Assembly: GCA_028285755.1 (NCBI GenBank)
Contig: JANQOQ010000008.1
Span: forward strand, 1,243,285-1,307,284
DNA from: Puniceicoccaceae bacterium
GTDB lineage: Bacteria > Verrucomicrobiota > Verrucomicrobiia > Opitutales > JAFGAQ01
Direction: 5' to 3'
DNA: 64,000 bases
Under the pieces are notes generated by a model, which made no database searches, was not told where the DNA came from, and worked only from the letters and a program-made list of their open reading frames with translations. Numbering within the stretch: the stretch's first letter is position 1; the number at the start of each line of letters is the position of its first letter. The position numbers and the translations under genes were made by a program. Shown piece after piece: positions 27,845 to 37,615 of the stretch.

Positions 27845-28579
27845 ATGAATAAGAAAGTAGCTCTGATAACCGGTGCCAGTAAAGGCATTGGTGCCGAAAC
27901 TGCCATTTTGTTGAGTAAGCAATATTCTATTATTGCTCACTACAATACAGATAAAGAACAGGTTGAAAAGGTAGCCGGAAAGATTCGGGCCGCCGGGGGT
28001 GAAGCTACAACCGTGCAGGCAGATCTTTCGACTGAAGAAGGCTGTAACACATTGCACGCTGAAGCTACATCCCAAACGGATGCACTTGAGGTGCTGGTCA
28101 ATAATGCAGGTGCGTTGCTCGAAACCAAAGCTGTCGACTCTTTTGACTGGGCGCACTTGGAAAGGACATTCGCCGTCAATGTTTACTCCGCATTCATGAT
28201 GTCCAAGTTGTGTATTCCTTTATTACACAAAGGCGATAGGCCATGTATAATTTTCCTGACTTCAATCGCGATGCGCCATGGCGCTCCCAGGGCGGTTGTA
28301 TATGGAGCAGCGAAAGGGGCTATTGATTCCTTTACTCGGGGTGCGGCGGCGCATCTCGGGCCCAAAATACGGGTAAATGCGGTTTCTCCCGGTGTCATCG
28401 ACACACCGTTTCATTCGAAAGTTACTTCACCTGAAAAAATGAAAGACTTTGCGGAAAAAACTCCACTTAAAGCGCTCGGCAAAGCGGAAGATGTGGCGTC
28501 TACAATTGAATTTTTAGTCAAAAACCCATTTATTACTGGAGAGACGATTGATATCAATGGTGGTCTCTTTATGCGATAG
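27845..28579 (+). CDS. Short-chain dehydrogenase/reductase 1
   Basis: A 244-residue NAD(P)-dependent SDR. The nucleotide motif TGASKGIG (about 9-16), NNAG, and the catalytic Ser (TSIAM) with YGAAK are complete. It ends with the usual TGETIDINGG. In this locus the likely substrate is a sugar, sugar lactone or keto-deoxy acid. It is 44 bases after the Gfo/Idh/MocA gene and 33 bases before the second SDR gene, so all three may be co-transcribed. Confidence 0.9.
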   Translation: MNKKVALITGASKGIGAETAILLSKQYSIIAHYNTDKEQVEKVAGKIRAAGGEATTVQADLSTEEGCNTLHAEATSQTDALEVLVNNAGALLETKAVDSFDWAHLERTFAVNVYSAFMMSKLCIPLLHKGDRPCIIFLTSIAMRHGAPRAVVYGAAKGAIDSFTRGAAAHLGPKIRVNAVSPGVIDTPFHSKVTSPEKMKDFAEKTPLKALGKAEDVASTIEFLVKNPFITGETIDINGGLFMR

Positions 28580-28612
28580 TTAAACAGATAAATAAATATA
28601 CATAATTCGCAG

Positions 28613-29383
28613 ATGGAAACTAAACGACTTGCCGGAAAAGTAGCTATTATCACAGGTTCGACGGGTGAAATGGGTGAGGTAATGGCTGCTAAGATGGCTA
28701 AAGAAGGAGCGAGTGTCGTTATATCCGGGAGAAATGAATCCGTAGGTAAGGTGATTACGAATGGTATTCTGGATTCTGGGGGTAAAAGTCATTTTATAAA
28801 GGCGGATGTATCGATTCCTGAAGACTGTCACAGGCTTATTGACGAATCGATTAATCACTTCGGCAAAGTGGATATTCTAATCAACAATGCAGCTCATCTG
28901 GGTGAATTTGATTTTGAAAAATTACAACCGCAAGAGTGGGATAGTGTTTTTGCGACCAATATTCGGGGCCCGATGCTCTGTTGTCAGCGCATTATCCCTC
29001 ATTTCAAAAGGCAAAGATCAGGCTGCATTATTAATATTGGTACGACTACCATTTATAAAGCCGCTTCTTCCCAAATGGAACGCTTGGCTTATGTCAGTTC
29101 CAAGGGTGCTTTACTCACATTTACCAAGCATATGGCTCGTTCATTGGCTTCGGACCAGATTAGGTCGAATTGGATAACAGTAGGGTGGGTGGCTACTCGT
29201 GGGGAATTATCGCTTAGGAAGACTACCTCTGAAGATATTGAAAATGAATTTGCCTCTCGATTACCTATGGGACGCTTGGAAAAGCCTGAGGAGATTGCAT
29301 CCGGGGTGATTTATCTCGCCAGTGATGAGGCTACACACGTAACCGGATGTGAATTAAATATATCCGGGGCGATGTGGGTTTAA
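28613..29383 (+). CDS. Short-chain dehydrogenase/reductase 2
   Basis: A 256-residue SDR. The cofactor loop is TGSTGEMG rather than the usual GxGIG. NNAA, a GTTTIY serine/threonine segment, YVSSK and the C-terminal TGCELNISGA are present. The active site therefore looks usable with a modified nucleotide loop. It is read after SDR 1. Its stop interlocks in TTAA with the stop of the convergent SMP-30 gene. A role in sugar or sugar-acid oxidation is inferred from its neighbours. Confidence 0.88.
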   Translation: METKRLAGKVAIITGSTGEMGEVMAAKMAKEGASVVISGRNESVGKVITNGILDSGGKSHFIKADVSIPEDCHRLIDESINHFGKVDILINNAAHLGEFDFEKLQPQEWDSVFATNIRGPMLCCQRIIPHFKRQRSGCIINIGTTTIYKAASSQMERLAYVSSKGALLTFTKHMARSLASDQIRSNWITVGWVATRGELSLRKTTSEDIENEFASRLPMGRLEKPEEIASGVIYLASDEATHVTGCELNISGAMWV

Positions 29384-30267
29384 CGACCAAAGGAATTCGT
29401 AGGCAATCCGCGATAAGGTAAGGTAATTTTAAATAGGCTGCCACTAAACGGATATTTCTCAAGCTCCTCTTTAGACAATCCCTCCCTGGCGGTCGTTATA
29501 TACAAATCATTGAGAACATCGCCACCAAACCAACAGGCGGTTACTCTGGGTACAGGGAGTGAGATTTTGCATAAGCAAATTCCGGATTCACGCTCAAAAC
29601 AGCGCACGCATTGACCGTCGTAGAATGCAATCCAAAGGTTTCCATCACTATCTATGGTCATACCATCCGGATACCCTTCAAAAGCCTCCAGAGAGAAAGC
29701 AATTCTTTGATTTTTAATATCACCCCGATCGATGTCGTAATCAAATACATCCACCCGCTGTGTCTGGGTGTCGATGTAATAAAAGAAGCTGCTGTACCAC
29801 GCAAGACCATTGGAGACGGTTACTCCACTCAGTAGTTCTGTGTAATCAAAATTTTGATTAATACGGTATAAACTGGCACCTTTGTTCGAGACTATAGTAC
29901 CGGCAAAAAGATTCCCCAGCGGATCACACTTGCCGTCGTTAAAACGGCCTTTTATGTGCTTGCTGACGGGGCTCTCCTCAATCTTAAAGGTTTGATTTTC
30001 GGGATAGAAAGTCATCAATCCCGATTCCGTCGCCAGTAATAATCTTCCCGTCTTGCAAGGAACCACCGTGCCAATCATTTGCCCGGCCTGCCAGCATTGT
30101 TTTTTTCCACTGGAAGGCTCAAATCCAAGGAGTTCTCCTGCGAGAATATCTACCCAATAGAGTTGATTATTCCACCATATAGGTCCCTCACCCAAACGGG
30201 AGTGGCGTTGCCAGACAGCGTGGGTTTCATTCAGATCGTAGTGTACTACCTTCATGCCATTTACCAT
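29380..30267 (-). CDS. SMP-30/gluconolactonase family lactonase
   Basis: A 295-residue six-bladed beta-propeller. RLGEGPIWW (metal-binding Glu), RFNDGKCDPLGNLFAGT and YPDGMTIDSDGNLW are the characteristic metal-site segments. Family members hydrolyse aldonolactones. With the neighbouring SDRs and sugar-acid dehydratases it can supply the lactone-opening step. The start overlaps the 3' end of the LacI-family gene by up to 41 bases (an internal Met at codon 5 is also possible), which implies translational coupling to the regulator. Confidence 0.9.
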   Translation of the reverse strand: MVNGMKVVHYDLNETHAVWQRHSRLGEGPIWWNNQLYWVDILAGELLGFEPSSGKKQCWQAGQMIGTVVPCKTGRLLLATESGLMTFYPENQTFKIEESPVSKHIKGRFNDGKCDPLGNLFAGTIVSNKGASLYRINQNFDYTELLSGVTVSNGLAWYSSFFYYIDTQTQRVDVFDYDIDRGDIKNQRIAFSLEAFEGYPDGMTIDSDGNLWIAFYDGQCVRCFERESGICLCKISLPVPRVTACWFGGDVLNDLYITTAREGLSKEELEKYPFSGSLFKITLPYRGLPTNSFGR

Positions 30268-31279
30268 GGATCAGAGTGAGTTTTGCATAATCCGGTTCGC
30301 CAAATTGATTGCGATTGATCTGTCCAATCACCATATCTACTGCGGCTGCTCCGACATGCTGGAAGTCTAAATAGAGTCCAGTATTCTTACTGTCTTTGCT
30401 GGAAACAACTAAATCTACATAAGCGACATGATCAGGAATATTAAGTCCCATCCTTTCTAAAAAAGCAGGAACATAGTCGCCGTAGCTGATAATAACATCG
30501 GGCTTGTTCTTATGAAACCACTTCTGAAACTCCAAGTAAGCTTTTTCGAGTCCACTTTCATCATGAAACGAGGCACAAAGCAGAATAGAGAGTCTATCTT
30601 TTTCTTCTAAACTTTGCTGATAGGTCAGATAGCCAGCTGACCAATGATAATCGTTGGAGTATTCTATGTGAGATGGTATTACCAAGCCTGCTCGTTGATA
30701 ATTTCGATGGGATATTATGGCAAGCGCCTCCTTAATGTCTCGCGAAAAATCGCGGGCGGCTCGATGCATATTAGGGCTCTTAATCGAATAACCAGCTGTC
30801 GCACAAGCAAAGTTGCTGATATCAAGGTCTAAGTGAGCATTCATCTTGAGAAGAGGGATCACGATTAGGCCCATAATACCCCGCGCATGTAAAATAGCAT
30901 TGAGACGTTTCGAAGTCATTCCAGGTTCATAGAGCCAGAAATCATCAATTTTATAGAGAGAGTTTTCTGCCTGCTTTTTGCAGCCATCAACAAAGGGTTT
31001 TATCGTACGCCAGCGTTTCCAGTCATCTTTCTCTTTGGACGTATTGACCATTGCCAGAGTGCTGGTAGAAGAGGTTTTTCGTTGTCGCTTAAGCTGGGTC
31101 ATTAATGCACTTACCATGGGGCTTGGGCGGTAATTTATCTCTTCAGCTACTTTTTGAACCCGCTTACACGTTGCTTCACTCTGCATCGGGTCATTTCTAA
31201 GTGCACGGCTGACCGTGCTGCGTGAAAGGCCGGTCATATCAGCGATAGTTTGTAAAGTGGGTTGTTCGTCTAAAGGCAT
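30227..31279 (-). CDS. LacI-family transcriptional regulator
   Basis: A 350-residue DNA-binding repressor or activator. The N-terminal HTH (TLQTIADMTGLSRSTVSRAL) and hinge (INYRPSPMVSALM) are followed by a periplasmic-binding-protein-like effector domain. It is divergent from the DHDPS-family gene, and a CAACGGATTG site lies 24 bases before its start codon, so autoregulation is likely. It is the obvious candidate to bind the six repeated CAACGRRTTG sites spread over 19.2-41.0 kb. The effector is probably a sugar-acid intermediate (inference). Confidence 0.92.
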   Translation of the reverse strand: MPLDEQPTLQTIADMTGLSRSTVSRALRNDPMQSEATCKRVQKVAEEINYRPSPMVSALMTQLKRQRKTSSTSTLAMVNTSKEKDDWKRWRTIKPFVDGCKKQAENSLYKIDDFWLYEPGMTSKRLNAILHARGIMGLIVIPLLKMNAHLDLDISNFACATAGYSIKSPNMHRAARDFSRDIKEALAIISHRNYQRAGLVIPSHIEYSNDYHWSAGYLTYQQSLEEKDRLSILLCASFHDESGLEKAYLEFQKWFHKNKPDVIISYGDYVPAFLERMGLNIPDHVAYVDLVVSSKDSKNTGLYLDFQHVGAAAVDMVIGQINRNQFGEPDYAKLTLIHGKWHEGSTLRSE

Positions 31280-31301
31280 ACTATAAATGAGATAAATTTC
31301 T

Positions 31302-31314
31302 ACAACGGATTGTG
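31302..31314. promoter_or_regulatory. Putative LacI-family operator, site 3
   Basis: ACAACGGATTGTG, with core CAACGGATTG, lies between the divergent LacI-family gene and the DHDPS-family gene. Confidence 0.65.
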
Positions 31315-31397
31315 AAGGATATTACTAGTCATTGAGAGCTTAAATCAAGACATTATTTAAATCTGCAATTAACTTAAATGCCTATTTGCTCTCTAGT

Positions 31398-32333
31398 ATG
31401 AATAACTCAGGAAATTTTCGTGGAATATATACAATACCGACAACCCCGTTCGACAAATTTGGCGAAATAGATCGAGACAGTTTTCGTAGAGTAATCGATT
31501 TCTGTATTGAGTGCAAAGCTCATGGTTTGGTTTTTCCAGTGAATGCAAGTGAGTGGTTTCACCTTAGTGAAAAAGAGCGCATGGAGATGTCTGAAATACT
31601 GGTTGAACATAATGCTGGCAGGGTCCCGGTTGTGATTAGTGTTACTTCCGTAAGCAAAGAGGGAGCATCTATGTTGGCAGCCCATGCCCGTGATATCGGG
31701 GCTGACTCAGTCATCGCGATGCCTCCAGTGCTGAGAATCCGCAACTTATCTGAAGACGTTATATACGATTACTACAAAACCATAGCAGAGAGTGCGCGAA
31801 TTCCTGTTATGATTCAAAACTGGACGGGACCAATAGGAACGCCTATGTCTTCTACATTTCTTCTAAAGATGTGTCGCGAGATTGATTTTATCGACTATAT
31901 CAAAGAAGAAACGATTCCCAGTACCACTCGCCTTATGGAGATCGTTAAGGGTAATGATGGATTTGTGAAAGGTTTCTTTGGTGGTTCCGGTGGTCGCTAC
32001 TTAATTGAAGAGTATAGACGCGGTTCGGACGGCAACATGCCTGCATGCCATATTACGGACGTAGTGGTTCAATTCTGGGATGCGCTCGAGAGTGGGGATG
32101 AGGAGCGATCGATGCATATTTACAAGGAGATGGCTCCGCTTTTTTTCTTTGAGTCTCAGTTATCAGGATGTTATAAAGAGGTACTTTACCGACGGGGAAT
32201 TATAGAGTCTCCCAAAAAACGTAATGGAGATATGTTTCTGGACGATGTGTCCTCCAAATATTTGGAGGAAATCCTGGAAAAGTTAGAACCTTTATTCACT
32301 TGGGGTAAGGTCATGCAAAACAGCTCGCTCTGA
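31398..32333 (+). CDS. DHDPS/N-acetylneuraminate lyase family aldolase or dehydratase
   Basis: A 311-residue class I aldolase-superfamily protein. The Schiff-base lysine lies in DYIKEET (near residue 170), and the N-terminal TPF (PTTPFDKFGEID) is characteristic. Family members split or dehydrate 2-keto-3-deoxy sugar acids, for example 5-dehydro-4-deoxyglucarate dehydratase or KDG aldolase. ATG 31398 is chosen over TTG 31386. It leads a run of five same-strand genes (aldolase family, eda, kinase, sulfatase, SSS). Confidence 0.85.
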   Translation: MNNSGNFRGIYTIPTTPFDKFGEIDRDSFRRVIDFCIECKAHGLVFPVNASEWFHLSEKERMEMSEILVEHNAGRVPVVISVTSVSKEGASMLAAHARDIGADSVIAMPPVLRIRNLSEDVIYDYYKTIAESARIPVMIQNWTGPIGTPMSSTFLLKMCREIDFIDYIKEETIPSTTRLMEIVKGNDGFVKGFFGGSGGRYLIEEYRRGSDGNMPACHITDVVVQFWDALESGDEERSMHIYKEMAPLFFFESQLSGCYKEVLYRRGIIESPKKRNGDMFLDDVSSKYLEEILEKLEPLFTWGKVMQNSSL

Positions 32334-32368
32334 TCATCAGGACTAGCCGTTTTGCTGACGCTAATAAA

Positions 32369-33019
32369 ATGAATATACCCAAAGAATTGCACCAAAAATT
32401 GGCTGAATCCAAAATTATAGCCGTATTGGTCATTGAGGATGCTGTGGATGCGGTGCCTGCGGCAAGGGCTTTAATCAAAGGGGGAGTCAATGCAATTGAA
32501 TTAGCATTACGCACTCCCTTATCCATCGAAGCGATCAAGCATATAAGAGTTGAGGTTCCTGAAATGATTTTAGGAGTTGGCACTGTTTTAACCCAGGATC
32601 AAGTAGATGAAATTCAAGCCATCGGTGTAGACTTTGCTGTTTCCCCTGGTATCAATGCAACGGTGGCCGGGCATGCATTGGAAGCAGGATTACCCTTTGC
32701 GCCCGGGATTATGACGCCCAGTGATATAGAACTTGCTCTCGATTTAGGGTGTACGACCTTAAAATACTTTCCGGCAGAATCGGCGGGCGGGATCAAACAT
32801 TTGTTGGGCATGGCAGGGCCATACCTACACCGAAATATTGATTTTATACCACTCGGCGGAGTTTCTCCGGACAACCTTAAAGACTACCTTGGTATTAGTC
32901 AGGTGACTGCAGTCGGAGGCTCATGGATAGCCACGAAAGATAAAATTAGCGCTAAGGACTGGCGAGGCATTACAGATGCCGCCAAATCGGCTATGGATAT
33001 AGCTTCAAAACTACGTTGA
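32369..33019 (+). CDS. eda: 2-keto-3-deoxy-6-phosphogluconate-type aldolase
   Basis: A 216-residue KDPG/KHG-type aldolase that cleaves a 2-keto-3-deoxy-6-phospho sugar acid to pyruvate and glyceraldehyde 3-phosphate. IELALRTP carries the general acid/base Glu, and LKYFPAE the Schiff-base Lys. The C-terminal GGVSPDNL and VGGSW are phosphate-site segments. It lies 35 bases after the DHDPS-family gene and 12 bases before the kinase gene. KDPG and KDPGal cannot be told apart by sequence alone. Confidence 0.93.
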   Translation: MNIPKELHQKLAESKIIAVLVIEDAVDAVPAARALIKGGVNAIELALRTPLSIEAIKHIRVEVPEMILGVGTVLTQDQVDEIQAIGVDFAVSPGINATVAGHALEAGLPFAPGIMTPSDIELALDLGCTTLKYFPAESAGGIKHLLGMAGPYLHRNIDFIPLGGVSPDNLKDYLGISQVTAVGGSWIATKDKISAKDWRGITDAAKSAMDIASKLR

Positions 33020-33031
33020 TCTGTTTGATCT

Positions 33032-34126
33032 ATGAAAAACATTATAACATTTGGTGAAGTGATGGGGCGCTTTTCAGCGCACGGTAACACTCGATTTCGT
33101 CAATCATTACCCGGTGATTTGAACCTCACTTTTGCCGGTGCTGAAGCGAATGTAGCCGCATCGCTTTCGATGTTGGGTGCCTGTGCACGCTTTGTCACAG
33201 CTCTTCCTAAGAACGACATAACGCGCGCCTGTATTGAAAATCTGCGAGGCATAGGTATCGATACGTCATGCATTGTTTACAGGGATGAAGGCCGTCTGGG
33301 TTTTTATTTTGTCGAGGCAGGTGCCAATCAACGTCCAAGCCGGGTGATCTACGATCGTGAATATTCCTGTATCAGCCTTGCCGATCCGTGTGAATTCAAT
33401 TGGGATCTGATTTTCAAAGATTCCGTGTGGTTTCATACTACAGGAATCACCCCATCGCTATCTAAACAATCTGCAACAACAACGATTGAAGCGGTGAGAC
33501 AGGCCAAAAAGCAGGGGCTAACCGTATCTTGCGATCTCAACTTTCGAAAAAAGCTTTGGAAATGGAAACCGGGAACAGACTCCCGTTCGCTGGCCAGGCA
33601 GACCATGAAGCAAGTGTTGCCTTATGTAGATGTGGTCATTGGCAATGAGGAAGATGCTGCAGATGTGCTTGATATCCATGCCGAAAACACAGATGTTCAT
33701 ACGGGTAAGATTGATGCAGCAAAGTATCAAACCGTTGCGAAAGAGATTTGTAATCAATTTGATAACGTAAAAAAAGTGGCGATTACACTCAGAGAAAGTG
33801 TATCGGCCTCGCACAATAACTGGGGAGCTATGCTTTACGAAAGTGGAGTCCATACCGCTCATTTTGCTCCATTCGTCGATGGCGCTTACAGCCCATACGA
33901 AATACACAATATTGTTGATCGAGTCGGTGGTGGAGATTCCTTTGGAGCTGGTCTGATTTTTGCGCTAAACCACCCCGATGTTTTTGAGGATAATCAGGCC
34001 GTTATTGATTTCGCGGTGGCAAGTTCGTGCCTGGCACACAGCATCTACGGAGACTTTAATTACAGCAGTTTTGATGAAGTAATGGCCCTGTTACGCTCAG
34101 GTGGATCGGGTCGCGTGGTGCGCTGA
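33032..34126 (+). CDS. kdgK: PfkB-family 2-keto-3-deoxy sugar-acid kinase
   Basis: A 364-residue ribokinase-fold enzyme expected to phosphorylate 2-keto-3-deoxygluconate or -galactonate. The N-terminal FAGAEANVAASLSMLG is the sugar-binding segment. The C-terminal DRVGGGDSFGAGLI holds the anion hole and catalytic Asp, slightly off the usual DTTGAGD form. Residues about 200-280 form a longer-than-usual insert region. The gene is directly upstream of a sulfatase gene (1 base between stop and ATG) and downstream of eda. Confidence 0.88.
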   Translation: MKNIITFGEVMGRFSAHGNTRFRQSLPGDLNLTFAGAEANVAASLSMLGACARFVTALPKNDITRACIENLRGIGIDTSCIVYRDEGRLGFYFVEAGANQRPSRVIYDREYSCISLADPCEFNWDLIFKDSVWFHTTGITPSLSKQSATTTIEAVRQAKKQGLTVSCDLNFRKKLWKWKPGTDSRSLARQTMKQVLPYVDVVIGNEEDAADVLDIHAENTDVHTGKIDAAKYQTVAKEICNQFDNVKKVAITLRESVSASHNNWGAMLYESGVHTAHFAPFVDGAYSPYEIHNIVDRVGGGDSFGAGLIFALNHPDVFEDNQAVIDFAVASSCLAHSIYGDFNYSSFDEVMALLRSGGSGRVVR

Positions 34127-34127
34127 T

Positions 34128-35759
34128 ATGATCCCAAAATTAAACATGAAGACAGTTTTCACAGGATGTATATTAATCCTGAGTATGTTTTTTTCATCTT
34201 TTGGGCAGAGTCAGCCCAATATTGTGATTATTATGGCCGACGATATGGGCTATTCGGATCTCGGTTGCTATGGGGGTGAAATCGATACGCCCCATTTGGA
34301 TCGGCTCGCTGCCGACGGCCTTCGATTTAAACAGTTTTATACAACTTCCAAATGCGTGCCGACGCGTGCGTCGCTACTTACCGGTCTGTACCAGCATCAG
34401 GTCGGTATGGGTTGGATGGAAGGTGCCAATATGCGCTTTCCTGGTTATGTCGGAGATCTATATAGCAATTGTGCAACTATATCCCAGCTCCTTGTAAGAA
34501 ATGGTTACCGCACTTACATGACAGGGAAGTGGCACCTGACCTACTACCGTTATCATGATTCGGAGGGTCCCATGCATAACTGGCCCAAGCAACGTGGCTT
34601 CGAAAAGTTTTACGGAACCATCCATGGCAGTCCGGTTTATTTTACGCTTCGTGGATTAACCGAAGGTAACCACAGGGTTGAGGATCTGTCTGAAGGCAAA
34701 TATTACACCGATATAATCAGTGATGAAATGGTGCGATACATTCGTGAGCATGCGGAAGAGAGTCCGGAGTCTTCCTTTTTTGCTTATGTTGCTTACACAG
34801 CCCCTCACTTTCCCTTGAAGGCCAAAACTGAAGATATAGAGAAATACTTAGGCATGTATATGAGTGGTTGGGAAGCTGTCAGGGAGACTCGTCATCAGCG
34901 GTTACTCGATATGGGAATTGTGGATCCAGAGTGGCCTCTACCCCCTCAAGATGCTCCGGATTGGAATTCCTTAAGCCAAAAAGAACAAAGGATGTGGGAC
35001 AAGCGTATGGCGATCTACGCGGCTCAGGTGGATTCTATGGATCAGGGAGTAGGTAGAATTCTGGAAGCACTTGAGGCTACAGGCCAGTGGGAAAATACGC
35101 TTATCTTCTTTCTTTCAGATAATGGTAACACTGATTACATACCTGATGGGATGTATACAGGATTTGATGTTGTTGGCACCGATGGTTCCAACGATTCGTT
35201 GCGCGCACCCTGGGCAAACGTCAGTAACACTCCCTTTCGCCGTTATAAGCGGCAGGTTCATGAAGGTGGTATTGCCGCCCCTTTGATCGTCCATTGGTCG
35301 GAAGGTGTAGATAATCGGGGTGGGCTTACTAATAGCGTTGGCCATGTCATCGATATTATGCCAACAGTGCTCGAAATATCTGGTATTGAGTATCCTGGAT
35401 ATCTGGGCGACTATCCATTACTACCACTTGAAGGGAAAAGCCTGCTGGGAGCGCTAAAGGGAGAGGAATCCTTGAACAACCGCACGCTTTACTACGAGCA
35501 CCAGGGAAATTGGGGAATCCGTCATGGGGATTGGATGCTCGTTTACTATGGTATCCGGGGTAAACGAGAGCTCTACAATATGGTAGAGGATCGTACGCAA
35601 CTCAATGACCTCATCGGTGCAAAGCCAAAGTTGGCGGAGGAATTATTTACAATGTGGGATGTATGGGCACGTCGCTGCAATGTATATCCGCTGAGTAACT
35701 CCAAACCCTGGAATCGTGCTCAAGATCCCTATAAAGGCAATTATATGAACCTCGACTGA
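34128..35759 (+). CDS. Exported S1-family arylsulfatase-like sulfatase (CVPTR type)
   Basis: A 543-residue sulfatase. The signal peptide is at about residues 7-27. IMADDMGYSDLGCYGGEI gives the metal-binding aspartates, and the formylglycine motif is CVPTR within TTSKCVPTRASLLTG. GKWHL and LSDNGN complete the metal/sulfate site. The region beginning GYSDLGCYGG resembles arylsulfatase A-type S1 families. ATG 34128 directly follows the kinase stop; MKTVF at 34146 is an alternative start. Confidence 0.92.
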   Translation: MIPKLNMKTVFTGCILILSMFFSSFGQSQPNIVIIMADDMGYSDLGCYGGEIDTPHLDRLAADGLRFKQFYTTSKCVPTRASLLTGLYQHQVGMGWMEGANMRFPGYVGDLYSNCATISQLLVRNGYRTYMTGKWHLTYYRYHDSEGPMHNWPKQRGFEKFYGTIHGSPVYFTLRGLTEGNHRVEDLSEGKYYTDIISDEMVRYIREHAEESPESSFFAYVAYTAPHFPLKAKTEDIEKYLGMYMSGWEAVRETRHQRLLDMGIVDPEWPLPPQDAPDWNSLSQKEQRMWDKRMAIYAAQVDSMDQGVGRILEALEATGQWENTLIFFLSDNGNTDYIPDGMYTGFDVVGTDGSNDSLRAPWANVSNTPFRRYKRQVHEGGIAAPLIVHWSEGVDNRGGLTNSVGHVIDIMPTVLEISGIEYPGYLGDYPLLPLEGKSLLGALKGEESLNNRTLYYEHQGNWGIRHGDWMLVYYGIRGKRELYNMVEDRTQLNDLIGAKPKLAEELFTMWDVWARRCNVYPLSNSKPWNRAQDPYKGNYMNLD

Positions 35760-35788
35760 TTTAGCATTCACTGAAGGAAACCGATATC

Positions 35789-37615
35789 ATGGATGGATTG
35801 AATACTTTTCAAATGCACTGGATCGATTACATGGCATTTGGCTTTTTTTTTGTAATCCTGAGCTTTATCGGCCTGTGGGTGGGCCGCCGAGAAAAAGCAG
35901 ATTCGAGCGACTACTTTCTGGCAGGTCGTAGGCTGCCCTGGTATGCGGTAGGGGGTTCTTTTATTGCATCCAACATCAGTGCGGAGCATTTCATTGGAAT
36001 GGTGGGTGCAGCCTTTATTTATGGGGTTTGCGTTGCCAAGTCCGAGTGGGGTAATATCTGGGCATTCTCATTCCTGATATGGATTTTCATTCCTTTCCTG
36101 ATGGCGTCTCGGGTATTTACCGTACCTGAGTTTTTGGAGAGACGATATAATTTTGCAATTCGCCAGATATTTGCGGCTGTGACCATTGTCTGTAATATAC
36201 TCGCTTTCCTGGCTGCAGTGCTCTATGGAGGTGGAGTAGCATTAAATACTCTCATGGGTTGGCCTCTTTGGGTATGTATAGCTGCGATCGGCATCATTGC
36301 AGGAGTATGGGCGATATATGGCGGATTACGATCTGTCGTTTGGACTGATCTCTTCACACTGTTTGTAATGCTTGCAGGGGGTCTGCTCGTGAGTCTTTTC
36401 GGGCTCTATGTGCTTTCAGGCTCTGATAGCTCAATACTTAAGGGATTTTCAGTGATGCTTGAGCGCAATCAGGGTATGGGAGGAGAGCAGTGGGATGCAG
36501 CCTTGGGAGCGGTTGCGAATAACCTGCTTGGCAGCGATACTTATAATCGCCTGTCCATTGTCCAACCCCTTAATCATCCCTTTGCGCCCTGGATGACCAT
36601 TTTTGTAGGTTTCATTACGATGGGCATTTGGTATAATGTGCTTAATCAGTTTATGATTCAGCGGGTGCTGGCAGCTCGCAGCAGTTGGGATGCACGCATG
36701 GGTATTGTGATGTCGGGATACCTCAAGATACTGTTGCCTACGCTTGTGGTAATGCCCGGTCTGATCTACTTCGCGATGCGTCCGGATATCATCAATAACA
36801 ATGAATGGGGCGTGGCCAAAGATCTTTCCAATCAAGTATATGTGGATATGGTGAAAACGCTGATCCCTTTGGGTATCCGTGGGTTAATTTTAGCTGCTTT
36901 GTTTGGAGCAATACAATCGACAGTCAACTCTGTGTTGAACTCAACTTCTACGGTTTTTACGCTCGATATTTTTAAAAGATGGATTAGGCCCCAAGCCAAT
37001 GAGAAAACACTTGTGAGAGTAGGGATGATTTCCACGACCCTGATTCTGATCCTTTCCATGATGTTGGCGTGGTTTGTTCAATACTTTCAAGGCAGTCTCT
37101 TTATTTACATTCAATTGCTTTACGCTTTCTTTGCCGCACCGTTTTCGGCTATTTTTGTGCTGGGTGTATTGTCACGTCGGGTAAATGGCTTTGGGGCGGT
37201 TACTGCAATATTGGGTGGTTTTGTGATCAGTGCCTTACTCAAAATCTATTATGGGCAAGTCCCGACAGCACAAGCTCCTGCCTTACTGGAGTTTTTCCGC
37301 CCGTTTATTATGCAGGCAACACTTGTGTGGGCAATGTCTGTAATAATATGCTGGTACGCCAGCAAAATGCGGCCGGCACCCTCGGAAAACCAAGTAAATG
37401 ATCAGCTAACGCTTAACTTCAAAAAATTGAATATTTTTCAGGATTTAGGCGATCGCTGGTATAGGAACGTGGTCTTTTGGTGGGGTATATTCGTGGTGAT
37501 AATAATCAGCCTTATGATGACTTTCAGCGGATTGGTTTTCAGTACAAAAAAGAATCCTGAGGGTCCGTATTATTCTGAGGGGATAAATGGGCTTAACCGT
37601 TCGGACAATTTTTGA
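35789..37615 (+). CDS. Sodium:solute symporter (SSS/SLC5 family)
   Basis: A 608-residue inner-membrane symporter with about 13-14 hydrophobic helices. DYFLAGRRLPWYAVGGSFIASNISAEHFIG is the classic SSS N-terminal region (roughly residues 41-70). GGLRSVVWTD and the STVNSVLNSTSTVFTLDI sodium-site region are also present. It probably imports the mono- or disaccharide released in the periplasm. It is the last gene of the aldolase-kinase-sulfatase run. Its 3' end overlaps the convergent sulfatase gene by 46 bases. Confidence 0.93.
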   Translation: MDGLNTFQMHWIDYMAFGFFFVILSFIGLWVGRREKADSSDYFLAGRRLPWYAVGGSFIASNISAEHFIGMVGAAFIYGVCVAKSEWGNIWAFSFLIWIFIPFLMASRVFTVPEFLERRYNFAIRQIFAAVTIVCNILAFLAAVLYGGGVALNTLMGWPLWVCIAAIGIIAGVWAIYGGLRSVVWTDLFTLFVMLAGGLLVSLFGLYVLSGSDSSILKGFSVMLERNQGMGGEQWDAALGAVANNLLGSDTYNRLSIVQPLNHPFAPWMTIFVGFITMGIWYNVLNQFMIQRVLAARSSWDARMGIVMSGYLKILLPTLVVMPGLIYFAMRPDIINNNEWGVAKDLSNQVYVDMVKTLIPLGIRGLILAALFGAIQSTVNSVLNSTSTVFTLDIFKRWIRPQANEKTLVRVGMISTTLILILSMMLAWFVQYFQGSLFIYIQLLYAFFAAPFSAIFVLGVLSRRVNGFGAVTAILGGFVISALLKIYYGQVPTAQAPALLEFFRPFIMQATLVWAMSVIICWYASKMRPAPSENQVNDQLTLNFKKLNIFQDLGDRWYRNVVFWWGIFVVIIISLMMTFSGLVFSTKKNPEGPYYSEGINGLNRSDNF